From NCBI RefSeq assembly GCF_018362775.1, contig NZ_JAGYXY010000003.1, positions 406,846 to 470,845 of the forward strand: 64,000 nucleotides of DNA, read 5' to 3'. Positions 1 to 11,166 of the stretch are shown here, one piece after another. The notes beneath the pieces were generated by a model. It was not told where the DNA came from, searched no databases, and worked only from the letters and a program-made list of their open reading frames with translations. Source of the stretch: Alistipes montrealensis (GTDB lineage Bacteria; Bacteroidota; Bacteroidia; Bacteroidales; Rikenellaceae). Each line of letters begins with the position of its first letter. Position 1 is the stretch's first letter. Made by a program: the position numbers and the translations under genes.

Positions 1-50
1 GCAGAACCCGTCTTCAGCCAATAACAACCAATCAACGAAATAAGTAAATC

Positions 51-1034
51 ATGATCCAGAAAATCGACAAACAAGCGGTTCAGGAGGCCATCCAGATGGC
101 TTACGACCGCTGCAAAAGCGAAACCGGCGGCAAAAACGCCGACTATATACCCTACCTGGCCAACGTACCGTCGAACCTCTTCGGCGTCGCAGCCTGCCTG
201 CCCGACGGCGACGTAGTAGCCGTAGGCGACGTGGACTACAAATTCGGTATCGAATCGGTATCGAAGGTCCCCACGGCAATCCTCGCCATGAACCAGTACA
301 GCGGACAGGAGATTCTCGACAAGATCGGCGCCGACGCCACGGGACTCCCCTTCAACTCGATCATGGCCATCCTGCTGGAAAATGACCATCCCTCGACGCC
401 GCTCGTAAACGCCGGAGCCATTTCGGCCTGCTCGATGGTCAAGCCCGTGGGCGACAGCGACGGCAAATGGAAATCCATCATTTCGTTCATCGCCGACCTG
501 GCGGGTTCGGACGTGGAGGTGATCGACGAACTCTACAAATCGGAGACGGCTACCAATTTCAACAACAAGTCGATCGCGTGGCTGCTGAAGAACTACAACC
601 GCATCTACGACGATCCCGACATGGCGCTGGACATCTACACGCGCCAATGCTCGATCGGCATTACGGCCAAGCAGTTGGCCACGATGGCCGCGACGATCGC
701 CAACAGCGGCGTGAATCCGGTGACGAAAAAGTCTGTATTCAAACCGGAACTCACGCCCAAAATCGCTTCGATGATGGCGACCGTGGGATTCTACGAGCAC
801 ACGGGCGACTGGCTCTTTACGACGGGACTGCCCGCCAAAACGGGTGTCGGCGGCGGTATCATGGGCGTCGTGCCGGGCGTGATGGGCGTTGCGGCGTTCG
901 CTCCCCCGCTGGATGGAGCCGGGAACTCGGTAAAAGCCCAGAAAGCGCTGGCCTACATCGCCGGACACCTCAACCTCAACATCTTCGGCACGACGCGCTG
1001 CGTGATGGCCGGGAAAGAGGCCGTGAAGGCATAA
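51..1034 (+). CDS. glsA: Glutaminase A
   Basis: Hydrolyses L-glutamine to glutamate and ammonia in the cytoplasm. The 327-residue protein has the usual length of the serine-dependent beta-lactamase-fold glutaminases. It shows the family blocks ADYIPYLA near the N-terminus, FGIESVSKV (catalytic Ser-x-x-Lys motif), a conserved NAGAI segment, and a glycine-rich KTGVGGG region near residue 265. The ATG at 51 follows an A-rich leader without a clear Shine-Dalgarno sequence, as is usual in Bacteroidota. The gene stands alone and ends just before a strong terminator. Recognition is from motifs and full-length resemblance. Confidence 0.95.
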   Translation: MIQKIDKQAVQEAIQMAYDRCKSETGGKNADYIPYLANVPSNLFGVAACLPDGDVVAVGDVDYKFGIESVSKVPTAILAMNQYSGQEILDKIGADATGLPFNSIMAILLENDHPSTPLVNAGAISACSMVKPVGDSDGKWKSIISFIADLAGSDVEVIDELYKSETATNFNNKSIAWLLKNYNRIYDDPDMALDIYTRQCSIGITAKQLATMAATIANSGVNPVTKKSVFKPELTPKIASMMATVGFYEHTGDWLFTTGLPAKTGVGGGIMGVVPGVMGVAAFAPPLDGAGNSVKAQKALAYIAGHLNLNIFGTTRCVMAGKEAVKA

Positions 1035-1060
1035 GAATCCGCGGGACAACCCGCAAACGA

Positions 1061-1099
1061 AAAGGGACGCATTCCATCGCGGAATGCGTCCCTTTTTTT
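1061..1099. terminator. Bidirectional intrinsic terminator
   Basis: A 12-bp G+C-rich stem (GGGACGCATTCC with its complement), a 5-nt ATCGC loop and flanking A and T tracts. On the plus strand the stem runs into seven T residues and ends glsA. On the minus strand it runs into TTTT and can also end the barrel protein gene that finishes at 1116. Confidence 0.9.
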
Positions 1100-1115
1100 C
1101 GGGTCCGTGCAAGCG

Positions 1116-1670
1116 TCAGAAACGATACCGGGCTCCGACCAGCAGACAACCCGACGTACCGATACCGGCTTCGGCATAAGCCGCGATGCGGCCTCCGACC
1201 TCGACGCCGACGGGAGACACCTGGAAGGCGAAGAGCGTCGATTTTTCGCTCTGGCCGTCAACCTTGGCTTTGGAGAACGCAGCGCCTGCACCGAGCCGCG
1301 AATAGAAGGAGACGACTTTCAGATTCAGCCAGTTCCACTTCACGTTGGGCAGCAGCGACCAGTAACGGTTCTTGATCTCCGAACCGACACGTTTGACCTC
1401 CTGCGTGTTCGAGGAATAGACAACCTGCGCTCCGAGGCGCAGGCTGCCGATCAGGCGGAAACTGTACCCCACCGTAACGGCGCCCCATCCTTTGAGGTCG
1501 GTATCCGAGCCCGAGAAAACCCCGGTCAGGATGTTGCTGTACGAATCGATCCAGTCGGTGACGGGAGCGACACCGTAGGAGACGGAAACCTCGCTGCGGC
1601 GCGATCCCTGGGCAAGAGCGGGCACAGCCATCAGTACGACGACTGCAACCATCAGCATTTTTCGGATCAT
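1116..1670 (-). CDS. Small outer-membrane beta-barrel-like protein, unknown function
   Basis: This 184-residue protein begins with a clear signal peptide (short charged start, hydrophobic VAVVVLMAVPALA, cleavage after Ala-Gln-Gly). The rest alternates polar and hydrophobic residues in strands such as WGAVTVGYSF, LRLGAQVVYSS and FYSRLGAGAAF. It ends with an aromatic-terminated strand (LLVGARYRF), the typical outer-membrane barrel C-terminus. Length would suit an eight-stranded barrel. No specific family was recognised. It lies alone between glsA and the acyl-CoA dehydrogenase operon on the minus strand. Confidence 0.7.
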   Translation of the reverse strand: MIRKMLMVAVVVLMAVPALAQGSRRSEVSVSYGVAPVTDWIDSYSNILTGVFSGSDTDLKGWGAVTVGYSFRLIGSLRLGAQVVYSSNTQEVKRVGSEIKNRYWSLLPNVKWNWLNLKVVSFYSRLGAGAAFSKAKVDGQSEKSTLFAFQVSPVGVEVGGRIAAYAEAGIGTSGCLLVGARYRF

Positions 1671-1760
1671 AATTTTCTGTTTTTGGTTTTACAACGACGA
1701 ATATAACAAAAATCACGCAATGAAACCAATCCGGTCAACCGACAGTAACGCACAGGCGGC

Positions 1761-1794
1761 AAAAAGGGGAAAGTTCATCACGAACCCTCCCCTC
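1761..1794 (-). terminator. Terminator of the etfBA-acyl-CoA dehydrogenase operon
   Basis: Read on the minus strand, AGGGGA and GTTC pair with GAAC and TCCCCT around a short loop and run into five T residues. It lies 23 bases past the acyl-CoA dehydrogenase stop codon, which fits the end of that operon. Confidence 0.75.
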
Positions 1795-1816
1795 TTCAAA
1801 CGGGCCGGAACCCGGC

Positions 1817-3541
1817 TCAATTCTCCTGCTCGACGGCCTTGAACAGCGCGACATCCTCCGTCGTGGAGTTCATCACGTAGGTATAGGCCTCCGAAATCTT
1901 GCTTTCGGCGAGTTTGCAGAAAATACGTGCCGAAGCGGCATAATCCTCCACCTCGCAGGCCTGGCGGGCCAGCAGATAGGTGATGATGATATGACCGGCG
2001 GTCTCGACCAGACGGCGGGCATGGAAATCCTTGAATCCGCAGACCTCCTTGTCCCCGGCCTCGACGCGGGCCTGCATCTCCGAGAACTTCACGGTCAGCT
2101 CCTTGAGCTTCGTGACCACGGGACACATCGCCTCGGTGTAGCTCTCGGCGGCGTAACGCTCGATCTGCTCCAGGAACGTGCCTTTCGTCACGGCGTTGAT
2201 GGCCGCTACGACCTGCAACTGCGAGGTCCCCTCGTAGATATTCATGATGCGCGCATCGCGGTAGAGGCGCTCGCAGGGATAATCCTTCATGAAGCCCGAA
2301 CCGCCGTGAATCTGGATCGCATCGTAAGCCAGTTGGTTGGCGTACTCCGACGAGAACAGTTTCACAAGCGGGGTGAAACCGTCGGCAAGGCGGTTGTAGA
2401 ACTTCATCTCCTGGCGCTCCTCCGATTCGAGCGAACGCTCCTGTGCGATGTGGCCGTACTGCTTGTAGACCTCGACGAAGCGGGCGGTTTCGTACAACAG
2501 CGCACGCACGCCCTGTACTTTGGCCTTCATGTTCGAAAGCATCTCCGAAACGGCAGCGAACTGGATAATGGGTTTGCCGAACTGGGCGCGCTCGTGGGCG
2601 TATTTCAACGCTTCGCGGTAAGCGGCCTCGCACGTGCCGACCGACTGCGCGCCGATACCCAGGCGGGCGGCGTTCATCAGCGACATCACATACTTGATAA
2701 GACCCATCTTCCGGTCGCCGACCAACTGCGCCGGGGCGTTCGTGAAGACCAGTTCGCACGTCGGCGATCCCTTGATGCCGAGTTTATTCTCGATACGGCG
2801 CACCTTCACGCCGCCGTCACGCTTGTCATAGACCAGCATCGAAAGGCCGCGGGCGTCGGTCGTACCCTCTTCGGTACGCGCCAGCACGAGCGAAACCTCG
2901 CCGTCGCCGTTGGTGATGAAACGCTTCACGCCGTTCAGCAGCCACGTCTGCTTCTCCTCCGACCAGGTAGCCTTCAGCATCACGGCGCCGAGGTCCGAAC
3001 CGGCATCCGGCTCCGTAAGGTCCATGGCGCAGGTAGCACCGGCCGAAACCCACGGCAGGTATTTCTGCTTGATCTCCTCCGAGGCGAATTCGTTGAGCGT
3101 CTCGGCACAGTCCTGCAAGCCCCAGATGTTCTCGAAGCTGGCATCGGCGCGGGCCACCATCTCGTTGGCCATCACGAAGCAGATGAGCGGAAAGTTCAGG
3201 CCGTCGTATTTACGCGGAAGCGTCATGCCGCTCAGGCCCGCATCGACGACCGCCTTCATGTTCACCACCGTACCCGAAGCATACTCCACATGGTCGTTGA
3301 CCACACGCGGGCCTTCGTGGTCCACGCCCTCGGCGTTGGGTGCGATCACCTCGCCGCAGACCTCACCGGCGATCTCCAGCACGCGGCGGTAGTTGTCCAT
3401 CGCATCGTCGAAATCCTGCGGTGCGTAGTCGTAGAGGTCCTTCTCCGCGAAACCGCGCTCTTTCAGCTCCACGATCTTGCGCATCAACGGATGCTGGAGG
3501 TGGAACTGCAAATCCTTGTTATCTGAAAAGAAATTAGCCAT
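1817..3541 (-). CDS. Acyl-CoA dehydrogenase (FAD)
   Basis: Oxidises an acyl-CoA to the 2-enoyl-CoA and passes electrons to the flavoprotein encoded just upstream. The 574-residue protein shows the FAD/acyl-CoA blocks CAMDLTEPDAGSDLG (about 171-185) and FITNGDGE (about 208), and a C-terminal helical domain with IHGGSGFMKDYP and NIYEGTSQ; Glu437 in the last motif sits where the catalytic base of short/medium-chain enzymes lies. It is about 190 residues longer than classic enzymes: about 130 residues follow the catalytic block, as in the larger FadE-like bacterial group. The ATG shares one base with the etfA stop (TAATG), so the three genes are translationally coupled. The substrate cannot be read from sequence. 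Confidence 0.9.
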   Translation of the reverse strand: MANFFSDNKDLQFHLQHPLMRKIVELKERGFAEKDLYDYAPQDFDDAMDNYRRVLEIAGEVCGEVIAPNAEGVDHEGPRVVNDHVEYASGTVVNMKAVVDAGLSGMTLPRKYDGLNFPLICFVMANEMVARADASFENIWGLQDCAETLNEFASEEIKQKYLPWVSAGATCAMDLTEPDAGSDLGAVMLKATWSEEKQTWLLNGVKRFITNGDGEVSLVLARTEEGTTDARGLSMLVYDKRDGGVKVRRIENKLGIKGSPTCELVFTNAPAQLVGDRKMGLIKYVMSLMNAARLGIGAQSVGTCEAAYREALKYAHERAQFGKPIIQFAAVSEMLSNMKAKVQGVRALLYETARFVEVYKQYGHIAQERSLESEERQEMKFYNRLADGFTPLVKLFSSEYANQLAYDAIQIHGGSGFMKDYPCERLYRDARIMNIYEGTSQLQVVAAINAVTKGTFLEQIERYAAESYTEAMCPVVTKLKELTVKFSEMQARVEAGDKEVCGFKDFHARRLVETAGHIIITYLLARQACEVEDYAASARIFCKLAESKISEAYTYVMNSTTEDVALFKAVEQEN

Positions 3542-4560
3542 TACTTCGAGTTTTGTTTGTAGTACTTAATCATCTTGGGGATAATCTCATTGACATCGCC
3601 CGTGATGGCGTAGTCGGCGATCTTGTTGATCGGGGCTTCGGGGTCGTTGTTGATCGAAATGACCATTGACGACTGGTCCATGCCGGCCGTGTGCTGGATC
3701 TGCCCCGAGATGCCGCAGGCGATGTACAGTTTCGGACGTACCGTGACACCCGTCTGGCCTACCTGGCGGGCATGCTCCGTAAAGCCTGCGTCGACAGCGG
3801 CACGGCTGGCGCCCACTTCGCCGCCCAGGACATCGGCCAACTCGTGCACGAGTTTGAAGTTCTCCTTCGAACCCATGCCGTAACCGCCGGCGACGATGAT
3901 GCCTGCACCCTTGATGTCGATCTTGCGCTCTTCGATCTGGCGCTCGATGATCTTCACGGCGAGGTCCGTATCTTTGACGAATTTCTTCCAGTCGATCGCC
4001 TTCACCTCACCCGCGCCGGGTTTGGCTGCATACTCCTTGCGCATCACACCCTCGCGGACGGTAGCCATCTGCGGACGGTGGTCGGGATTGACGATCGTAG
4101 CGATGATGTTGCCGCCGAAAGCGGGACGAATCTGGTAGAGGAGATTCTTATACTCCTGGCCCGTCTTGGCATCCTTATGGTCGCCGATTTCGAGCTGCGT
4201 ACAGTCGGCCGTAAGGCCGCTGTGCAGCGCCGACGATACGCGCGGAGCGAAGTCGCGGCCCACGGGCGTAGCGCCGAACAAGGCGATCTGGGGTTTCTCC
4301 TGCTCGATCAGCCCGCACAGAACAGCCGTATGGGGCAGAGTGCGGAACGGGGCGAAGAGTTCGTCATCGGCCGTCCAGACGGTGTCGGCCCCGTATTTGG
4401 CCAACTCCTTTTCGATGCCTGCGAGGTTGTGGCCCAGCACGACGGCGTCGAGTTTAACCCCGAGCGTCGTGGCCAGTTCGCGGCCTTTGGTAAGCAGTTC
4501 GAGACTCACGTCGGCGACCTTGCCGCCCTCCATCTCGATATATACGAATATATTGTTCAT
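3541..4560 (-). CDS. etfA: Electron transfer flavoprotein, alpha subunit
   Basis: Alpha subunit of the FAD/AMP heterodimer that carries electrons from acyl-CoA dehydrogenase. The C-terminal FAD domain is clear: AGIIVAGGYGMGS, GGEVGASRAAVDAG, RQVGQTGVTVRPKLYIACGISGQIQHTAGM and INNDPEAPI are signature blocks. I start it at the second ATG (MNNIFVYIEMEGG), which matches the usual N-terminus. An alternative ATG at 4575, five codons earlier, overlaps the etfB stop as TAATG and would give tighter coupling. Length is 339 residues. The order etfB, etfA, dehydrogenase implies one functional unit. Confidence 0.93.
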   Translation of the reverse strand: MNNIFVYIEMEGGKVADVSLELLTKGRELATTLGVKLDAVVLGHNLAGIEKELAKYGADTVWTADDELFAPFRTLPHTAVLCGLIEQEKPQIALFGATPVGRDFAPRVSSALHSGLTADCTQLEIGDHKDAKTGQEYKNLLYQIRPAFGGNIIATIVNPDHRPQMATVREGVMRKEYAAKPGAGEVKAIDWKKFVKDTDLAVKIIERQIEERKIDIKGAGIIVAGGYGMGSKENFKLVHELADVLGGEVGASRAAVDAGFTEHARQVGQTGVTVRPKLYIACGISGQIQHTAGMDQSSMVISINNDPEAPINKIADYAITGDVNEIIPKMIKYYKQNSK

Positions 4561-4574
4561 CTCAAAAAAACGCA

Positions 4575-5453
4575 TTAACCGAGCGTATGGCTCGCGATGA
4601 GTTCAACCATAAGGGAATTGATGTCGTTGTCGGCAGCGGTGAGTTTCTTGGCCTCCTTCGCTGCAAAAACCACGTTCTCGATCTTTTTGACCTTCGTGGG
4701 CGAGCCCGTAAGGCCGAGCTGCGACGGATCGGGATCGACATCGGCGGCAGCCCACTCCACGATGCGGAGGTACTCCTTCGCGGCGGCGCGCTGTGCGGCG
4801 GGCGATTCGGGCGCTGCGGCGATCTCCGAGCCGGCGAGAGCTCCCTTGTACTTCATCACGCGGCGGGCGTTGCGCGGGCGGCACTCGGCAGCCGAGGCAT
4901 TGACCGTAACGACCGAAGGAATCGGGCATTCGACAACCTCCGTACCATGCTCCAGGCGGCGCTTGATAACCAGCGCACCCTCCTTGACTTCGAGAATCTC
5001 CTCGGCATAGGTCACCTGCGGAAGACCGAGTTTCTCGGCAACCTGCGGACCTACCTGCGCCGTGTCGCCGTCGATGGCCTGGCGGCCTGCGAAGATCACG
5101 TCGGGAGCGATTTTCTTCATCGCACACGAAAGGGCGTAAGAGGTAGCCAGCGTATCCGAACCGGCAAATTCACGGCCCGAGAGCAGGTAACCGCCGTCGG
5201 CGCCGCGGAACATCGCGTCGCGGATAACGTCGGCGGCACGCTGCGGACCCATCGTGAGGATATGGACCGTGGAACCTTCGACGCGGTCCTTCAACTGCAG
5301 GGCAGCTTCCAGCGCATTGAGGTCCTCGGGATTGAAGATGGCCGGAAGCGCGGCGCGGTTGACCGTCCCTTCGGGCGTCATCGCGTCCTTGCCCACGTTG
5401 CGGGTATCGGGAACCTGCTTGGCCAAGACAACAATTTTAAGTGGTTTTTTCAT
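4575..5453 (-). CDS. etfB: Electron transfer flavoprotein, beta subunit
   Basis: Beta subunit of the electron transfer flavoprotein; binds AMP and interacts with the partner dehydrogenase. The 292-residue sequence has the family features KIVVLAKQVPDT at the start, FNPEDLNALEAALQLKD, ILTMGPQRAADVIRDAMFRGAD and DVIFAGRQAIDGDTAQVGPQ. It is the first gene of the three-gene minus-strand operon. About 150 bases separate it from purA. No convincing TAnnTTTG promoter was found directly upstream, so the transcription start is open. Confidence 0.93.
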   Translation of the reverse strand: MKKPLKIVVLAKQVPDTRNVGKDAMTPEGTVNRAALPAIFNPEDLNALEAALQLKDRVEGSTVHILTMGPQRAADVIRDAMFRGADGGYLLSGREFAGSDTLATSYALSCAMKKIAPDVIFAGRQAIDGDTAQVGPQVAEKLGLPQVTYAEEILEVKEGALVIKRRLEHGTEVVECPIPSVVTVNASAAECRPRNARRVMKYKGALAGSEIAAAPESPAAQRAAAKEYLRIVEWAAADVDPDPSQLGLTGSPTKVKKIENVVFAAKEAKKLTAADNDINSLMVELIASHTLG

Positions 5454-5562
5454 ATAAGTTAAATGTTACAATTAAGTTTTCTGTTACATTTCCGCCATAC
5501 GGCACGATCGCGGCATTCGGCCGCGGCTGGAATTTCGGTTGGAATACGGACGGGGATAACGC

Positions 5563-5602
5563 AAAAACGCATCCCGAACCACTCCTTTCAGGTCGGGATG
5601 CG
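5563..5602 (-). terminator. Terminator after purA
   Basis: On the minus strand CGCATCCCGA pairs perfectly with TCGGGATGCG over a 15-nt loop and is followed by TTTTTG. It begins four bases after the purA stop codon. Confidence 0.85.
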
Positions 5603-5605
5603 ATG

Positions 5606-6871
5606 CTAGCGAACGATGGTCTCGCCGCGGTCGGGGCCTACGGAAATAATCTTTACAGGTACACCCGTCTGCCGCTCGATAAACTCCACATAGCGTTTAA
5701 ACGCCTCGGGGAACTCTTCGTAACGGGTGAATTGACGCAGGTCGCATTTCCAACCTTCGAACTCGGTGTAGACCGGTTTCAAGTCGTCGGTGATCTCGTA
5801 GGGGAACTCCGAAGTGCTGCGACCGCCGATCTCGTAGGCCGTAGCCACCTTGATCGTATCGAAATCGTTCATCACGTCGGACTTCATCATGATCAGCTGC
5901 GTCACGCCGTTGATCATGATCGAATATTTCAGGGCTACCATGTCCAGCCATCCGCAGCGGCGCTTGCGCCCCGTGACGGCTCCGAACTCATGGCCGATGC
6001 TGCACAGCCTGTCGCCCGTTTCGTCGAACAGCTCCGTGGGGAACGGTCCGCTGCCCACGCGCGTGCAATAAGCCTTGAAGATGCCGAAGACCTCGCCGAT
6101 ACGGTTGGGGGCGATGCCCAGTCCGGTGCAGACGCCCGCGCAGACGGTATTCGAAGAGGTGACGAACGGATAGGAACCGAAATCCACGTCCAAAAGCGTA
6201 CCCTGGGCGCCTTCGGCCAGGATCGACTTGTTCTGCGAGAGGCAGTCGTTGACGAAATATTCGCTGTCGATGATGTGGAAACGGCGGAGGTATTTCACGG
6301 CCTCGAACCACTGTTTTTCCAGTTCGGTGATGTCGTATCGGTAGTCGAGGCTTTTGAGAATCTTCTCGTGACGCGCCTTGGCGGCAGCATAGATGCTCTC
6401 GAAGTCGGCGCTCAGCAGGTCGCCGACGCGCATGCCGTTGCGGCTTACCTTATCGGTATAGGTGGGGCCGATGCCCTTGCCCGTCGTACCGATCTTGGCG
6501 CTGCCCTTCGCAGCCTCGTACGCAGCATCGAGAATGCGGTGCGTAGGCAGAATCAGGTGGGCTTTTTTCGAAATGCAGAGTTGCTTGGTGAGGTCATGAC
6601 CGCTGGCGGCCAGCGCTTCGGCTTCCTCGCGGAAGAGGATTGCGTCGATCACCACGCCGTTGCCGATGATGTTGGTCTTGCCGCCCTGGAAAATGCCCGA
6701 AGGGATCGAGCGGAGCACGTATTTCTCGCCGTTGAATTCCAAGGTGTGACCGGCATTGGGACCGCCCTGAAAACGGGCTACCACCTCATAGCGGGGCGTC
6801 AGCACGTCCACAACCTTCCCTTTGCCCTCGTCACCCCATTGCAGGCCGAGGATAACGTCAACTTTTTTCAT
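5606..6871 (-). CDS. purA: Adenylosuccinate synthase
   Basis: Catalyses GTP-dependent joining of IMP and aspartate, the first committed step of AMP synthesis. The 421-residue protein shows the N-terminal phosphate loop WGDEGKGK (about 10-17), ARFQGGPNAGHT, GTTGKGIGPTY, EGAQGTLLD and the C-terminal VPVKIISVGPDRGETI. An upstream in-frame ATG at 6919 exists, but MKKVDVILGLQWGDEGKGK at 6871 is the family's standard start, and the -7 promoter element lies between the two, so the later start is used. Single gene with its own promoter and terminator. Confidence 0.97.
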   Translation of the reverse strand: MKKVDVILGLQWGDEGKGKVVDVLTPRYEVVARFQGGPNAGHTLEFNGEKYVLRSIPSGIFQGGKTNIIGNGVVIDAILFREEAEALAASGHDLTKQLCISKKAHLILPTHRILDAAYEAAKGSAKIGTTGKGIGPTYTDKVSRNGMRVGDLLSADFESIYAAAKARHEKILKSLDYRYDITELEKQWFEAVKYLRRFHIIDSEYFVNDCLSQNKSILAEGAQGTLLDVDFGSYPFVTSSNTVCAGVCTGLGIAPNRIGEVFGIFKAYCTRVGSGPFPTELFDETGDRLCSIGHEFGAVTGRKRRCGWLDMVALKYSIMINGVTQLIMMKSDVMNDFDTIKVATAYEIGGRSTSEFPYEITDDLKPVYTEFEGWKCDLRQFTRYEEFPEAFKRYVEFIERQTGVPVKIISVGPDRGETIVR

Positions 6872-6916
6872 TGTATCCGGTTCTGTTTTATGTTTGCAAA
6901 AGACATTTTTTGCATT

Positions 6917-6949
6917 CAAAGGTACGAATTATTATCCGAAACGCCCAAA
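6917..6949 (-). promoter_or_regulatory. purA promoter
   Basis: On the minus strand, -33 TTTG (6946-6949) and -7 TACCTTTG (6917-6924) are separated by 21 bases, matching the Bacteroidota primary sigma factor pattern. Transcription would start about 40 bases upstream of the purA ATG. Confidence 0.75.
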
Positions 6950-7081
6950 GCCCCGCACAGACTTTTCAACAAATTATAAAGAAAAACGGTTTGAAAAGGA
7001 AAGCGTTTTGTCGAAAAAGGGGAAATAATGCGAACCGGGACCGGGGAAACGGAAGGCCGGTCCACCATGCCGGGGCCGATC

Positions 7082-7690
7082 TCAGTCCCGGACGATTTCG
7101 GTCCGCCCGTCGAACGAGACGCCCTGTGCGGCGAGGCAGCGGACAGTCGCCAGGTCGGGATTGCTCCGCACATCGGCACGCAACGCCGAGGCGCAGGCCG
7201 TCAGGTCGAGCGTCCCCGCGAGGGCATTGTCCGAACAGTCGAGCGACGCCAGCGAAGCGTTCGACTGCAAATCGAGGCGCGGCAGGCGGTTGCCGCGGCA
7301 ATTCAGGTCCGTAAGGCCGCGCAAGCCGTTCACGTCGAGCGACACGAGGTCGTTGTCCGAACAGTCGAGCCGTTCGAGGCGCGTCATCGTCACATCCAAC
7401 TGCGAGAGCGTATTGCCCCGGCAATCGAGCCGCTCGAGGCGCGTGAACTCCTTCAGGTCGGAAAGCGACGCAATGCCCCGCTCCGAACAGTCCATGCGCA
7501 GGACGCGCTGCGCCTCGTAGCGCGAAATGCGTCCGTCGCCGTCAACATCGAACGCTCCGAGGCAGTAAGTCTCGAAGGCCTTGTCGTAGAATGTCAGGTA
7601 GATGTATTTGTTCTTCTCGTCGCGCTCGTCTTCGGCAAGGCCGCAGGCCGTGCCGAGCAGAACAAGCAGGGCGGGAAGGGCGCGAATCAT
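7082..7690 (-). CDS. Lipoprotein with EF-hand-like loop and leucine-rich repeats
   Basis: The 202-residue protein begins with a lipoprotein signal ending LLGTAC, so it should be lipid-anchored in the envelope. Residues about 48-59 (DVDGDGRISRYE) form an EF-hand/dockerin-type calcium loop. About six short leucine-rich repeats follow (LERLDCRGNTLSQLDV, LERLDCSDNDLVSLDV, LTDLNCRGNRLPRLDL and so on), of the cysteine-containing LDCS-N-L type common in Bacteroidota surface proteins. Such repeats usually mediate binding. The gene follows the acidic-protein gene by eight bases, so the two are probably cotranscribed. Function unknown. Confidence 0.75.
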   Translation of the reverse strand: MIRALPALLVLLGTACGLAEDERDEKNKYIYLTFYDKAFETYCLGAFDVDGDGRISRYEAQRVLRMDCSERGIASLSDLKEFTRLERLDCRGNTLSQLDVTMTRLERLDCSDNDLVSLDVNGLRGLTDLNCRGNRLPRLDLQSNASLASLDCSDNALAGTLDLTACASALRADVRSNPDLATVRCLAAQGVSFDGRTEIVRD

Positions 7691-7698
7691 AGGCTGTG

Positions 7699-8034
7699 TC
7701 AGATATTCACGTCGTCGTCGGAATTATCCGCCCCGTCCGAATTGTCGTCGTCGCTCTGGATGTCGTCGGCGCCCTTGATTTCGTCGTCGTAATAGTCCTT
7801 CTCGTCGTCTTCGTGCGAATTGTCGTCGACCTTTACATCGACCTTTACCATATACGCTATTTCATCCGTATCATAGGGTACGGCATAGAAAAAATCACCG
7901 TTGGGCTTGTCGACACGAATCATCGCATCGGTGAATCCCAGCGGATATTTTGCCTTGACAGCCTCCTGCAACTCGGGGCTGAGGTTATGAAAACTGGTAG
8001 CGATATGCTTCTTCACGATATTCTGTTTAGTCAT
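7699..8034 (-). CDS. Small protein with strongly acidic tail, unknown function
   Basis: The 111-residue protein starts MTKQNIVKKH at the ATG at 8034; the longer frame to 8109 runs into the AT-rich intergenic region and lacks support. The first 70 residues look folded (LSPELQEAVKAKYPLGFTDAMIRV, then a strand-rich FFYAVPYDTDEIAYMVKV). Residues about 72-111 are mostly Asp, Glu, Asn and Ser and should be disordered. There is no signal peptide, so it should be cytoplasmic. It is divergent from ligA and followed by the LRR lipoprotein gene. No family recognised. Confidence 0.65.
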   Translation of the reverse strand: MTKQNIVKKHIATSFHNLSPELQEAVKAKYPLGFTDAMIRVDKPNGDFFYAVPYDTDEIAYMVKVDVKVDDNSHEDDEKDYYDDEIKGADDIQSDDDNSDGADNSDDDVNI

Positions 8035-8134
8035 GTTAGTGTCTCGAAATTTTTTGCAATTATAAGCAAAATTTGAATATCGCACCCCATCTGCAATTAT
8101 TTTTTGCATTTTTTTTGAATTTACGCCAAATTAA

Positions 8135-10213
<2,079 letters not shown>

Positions 10214-10243
10214 ATGAAGAATTAAGAATTAAAAATTACAAGT
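10214..10243 (+). repeat. AT-rich GAATTAAAAATT-type repeat before dapA
   Basis: Directly after the ligA stop, the sequence contains GAAGAATTAAGAATTAAAAA, a short direct repeat of the GAATTAA type. The same motif family occurs before lolA (37941-37982) and lemA (54301-54325). Each copy lies just upstream of a start codon and would give an unstructured A/U-rich ribosome landing site. Confidence 0.6.
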
Positions 10244-10247
10244 ATTT

Positions 10248-11138
10248 ATGCTCCAATCCAAACTCGCAGGCGTAGGCGCCGCAATGATCACCCCCTTTAC
10301 CGCAGACGGCCGTGTGGACTACAAAGCGCTGGCCCGCATGATCGACTACGTGATCGAAGGCGGCGTGGATTATATCGTCGCACTCGGCACTACGGCCGAA
10401 ACCCCTACCCTCTATATGCCCGAACGCGCCGTGATCGCCATGTTCATCACCAACCAGATCGCCGGGCGCGTCCCGCTGGTAATGGGCTGCGGAGGTAACT
10501 CCACGTCGGAGGTGCTCGACCAGCTGCGCGAATTCGACCTGCGCGGCGCCGACGCCATCCTGAGCGTTACGCCCTATTACAACAAACCTTCGCAGGAGGG
10601 CCTTTACCAGCATTTCCGCACCGTCTCGGCCCACTCGCCCCTGCCGGTGATCCTCTACAACATCCCGGGCCGCTCGGGCGTCAACATGACGGCCGAAACC
10701 ACGCTCCGGTGCGCCACCGATTTCAAGAACGTCATCGGCATCAAGGAGGCATCGGGCGACATCTGCCAGATGCAGCGCATCCTGGACAACCGTCCCGAGG
10801 GATTCCTCGTGCTGTCGGGCGACGACGGCATGACGCTCGAACTGATGCGCCGCGGCGGTGACGGCGTGATTTCCGTGGCGGCGAACGCCTTCCCGCAGCG
10901 GTTCATGGAGTGCGTAAACCTCGCCAAGGCGGGCAATTTCGAAGCAGCGGAAAAAATCTACGCCACACTCGACGAAGCCGTACACGCGCTCTTCGAGGAG
11001 GGCAACCCCGTGGGGGTGAAATGCGCCCTCTCGGTGATGAAACGCATCGGCGACACGATGCGCCTCCCGCTGGTCGCCGGATCGGAAAAGCTACGCGAAA
11101 AGTTCAAAGGACTGATCGCCAAATACGATTTGCGCTAA
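10248..11138 (+). CDS. dapA: 4-hydroxy-tetrahydrodipicolinate synthase
   Basis: Condenses pyruvate with aspartate semialdehyde in lysine and diaminopimelate synthesis. The 296-residue TIM-barrel protein shows GVGAAMITPFT, GTTAETPTL, the Tyr motif SVTPYYNKPSQEGLYQHF, VILYNIPGRSGVNM and the Schiff-base lysine in NVIGIKEASGD. The order of motifs and the length match DapA rather than N-acetylneuraminate lyase. It lies 34 bases after ligA on the same strand, so cotranscription is possible. Confidence 0.95.
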   Translation: MLQSKLAGVGAAMITPFTADGRVDYKALARMIDYVIEGGVDYIVALGTTAETPTLYMPERAVIAMFITNQIAGRVPLVMGCGGNSTSEVLDQLREFDLRGADAILSVTPYYNKPSQEGLYQHFRTVSAHSPLPVILYNIPGRSGVNMTAETTLRCATDFKNVIGIKEASGDICQMQRILDNRPEGFLVLSGDDGMTLELMRRGGDGVISVAANAFPQRFMECVNLAKAGNFEAAEKIYATLDEAVHALFEEGNPVGVKCALSVMKRIGDTMRLPLVAGSEKLREKFKGLIAKYDLR

Positions 11139-11166
11139 ATTTGCGTTCGTACCAGAAACGACCGAT

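Noticed and set aside
1..50. Partial upstream gene at the left edge
   Set aside because: Only 50 bases are visible, A-rich and without an open frame that I can assign.
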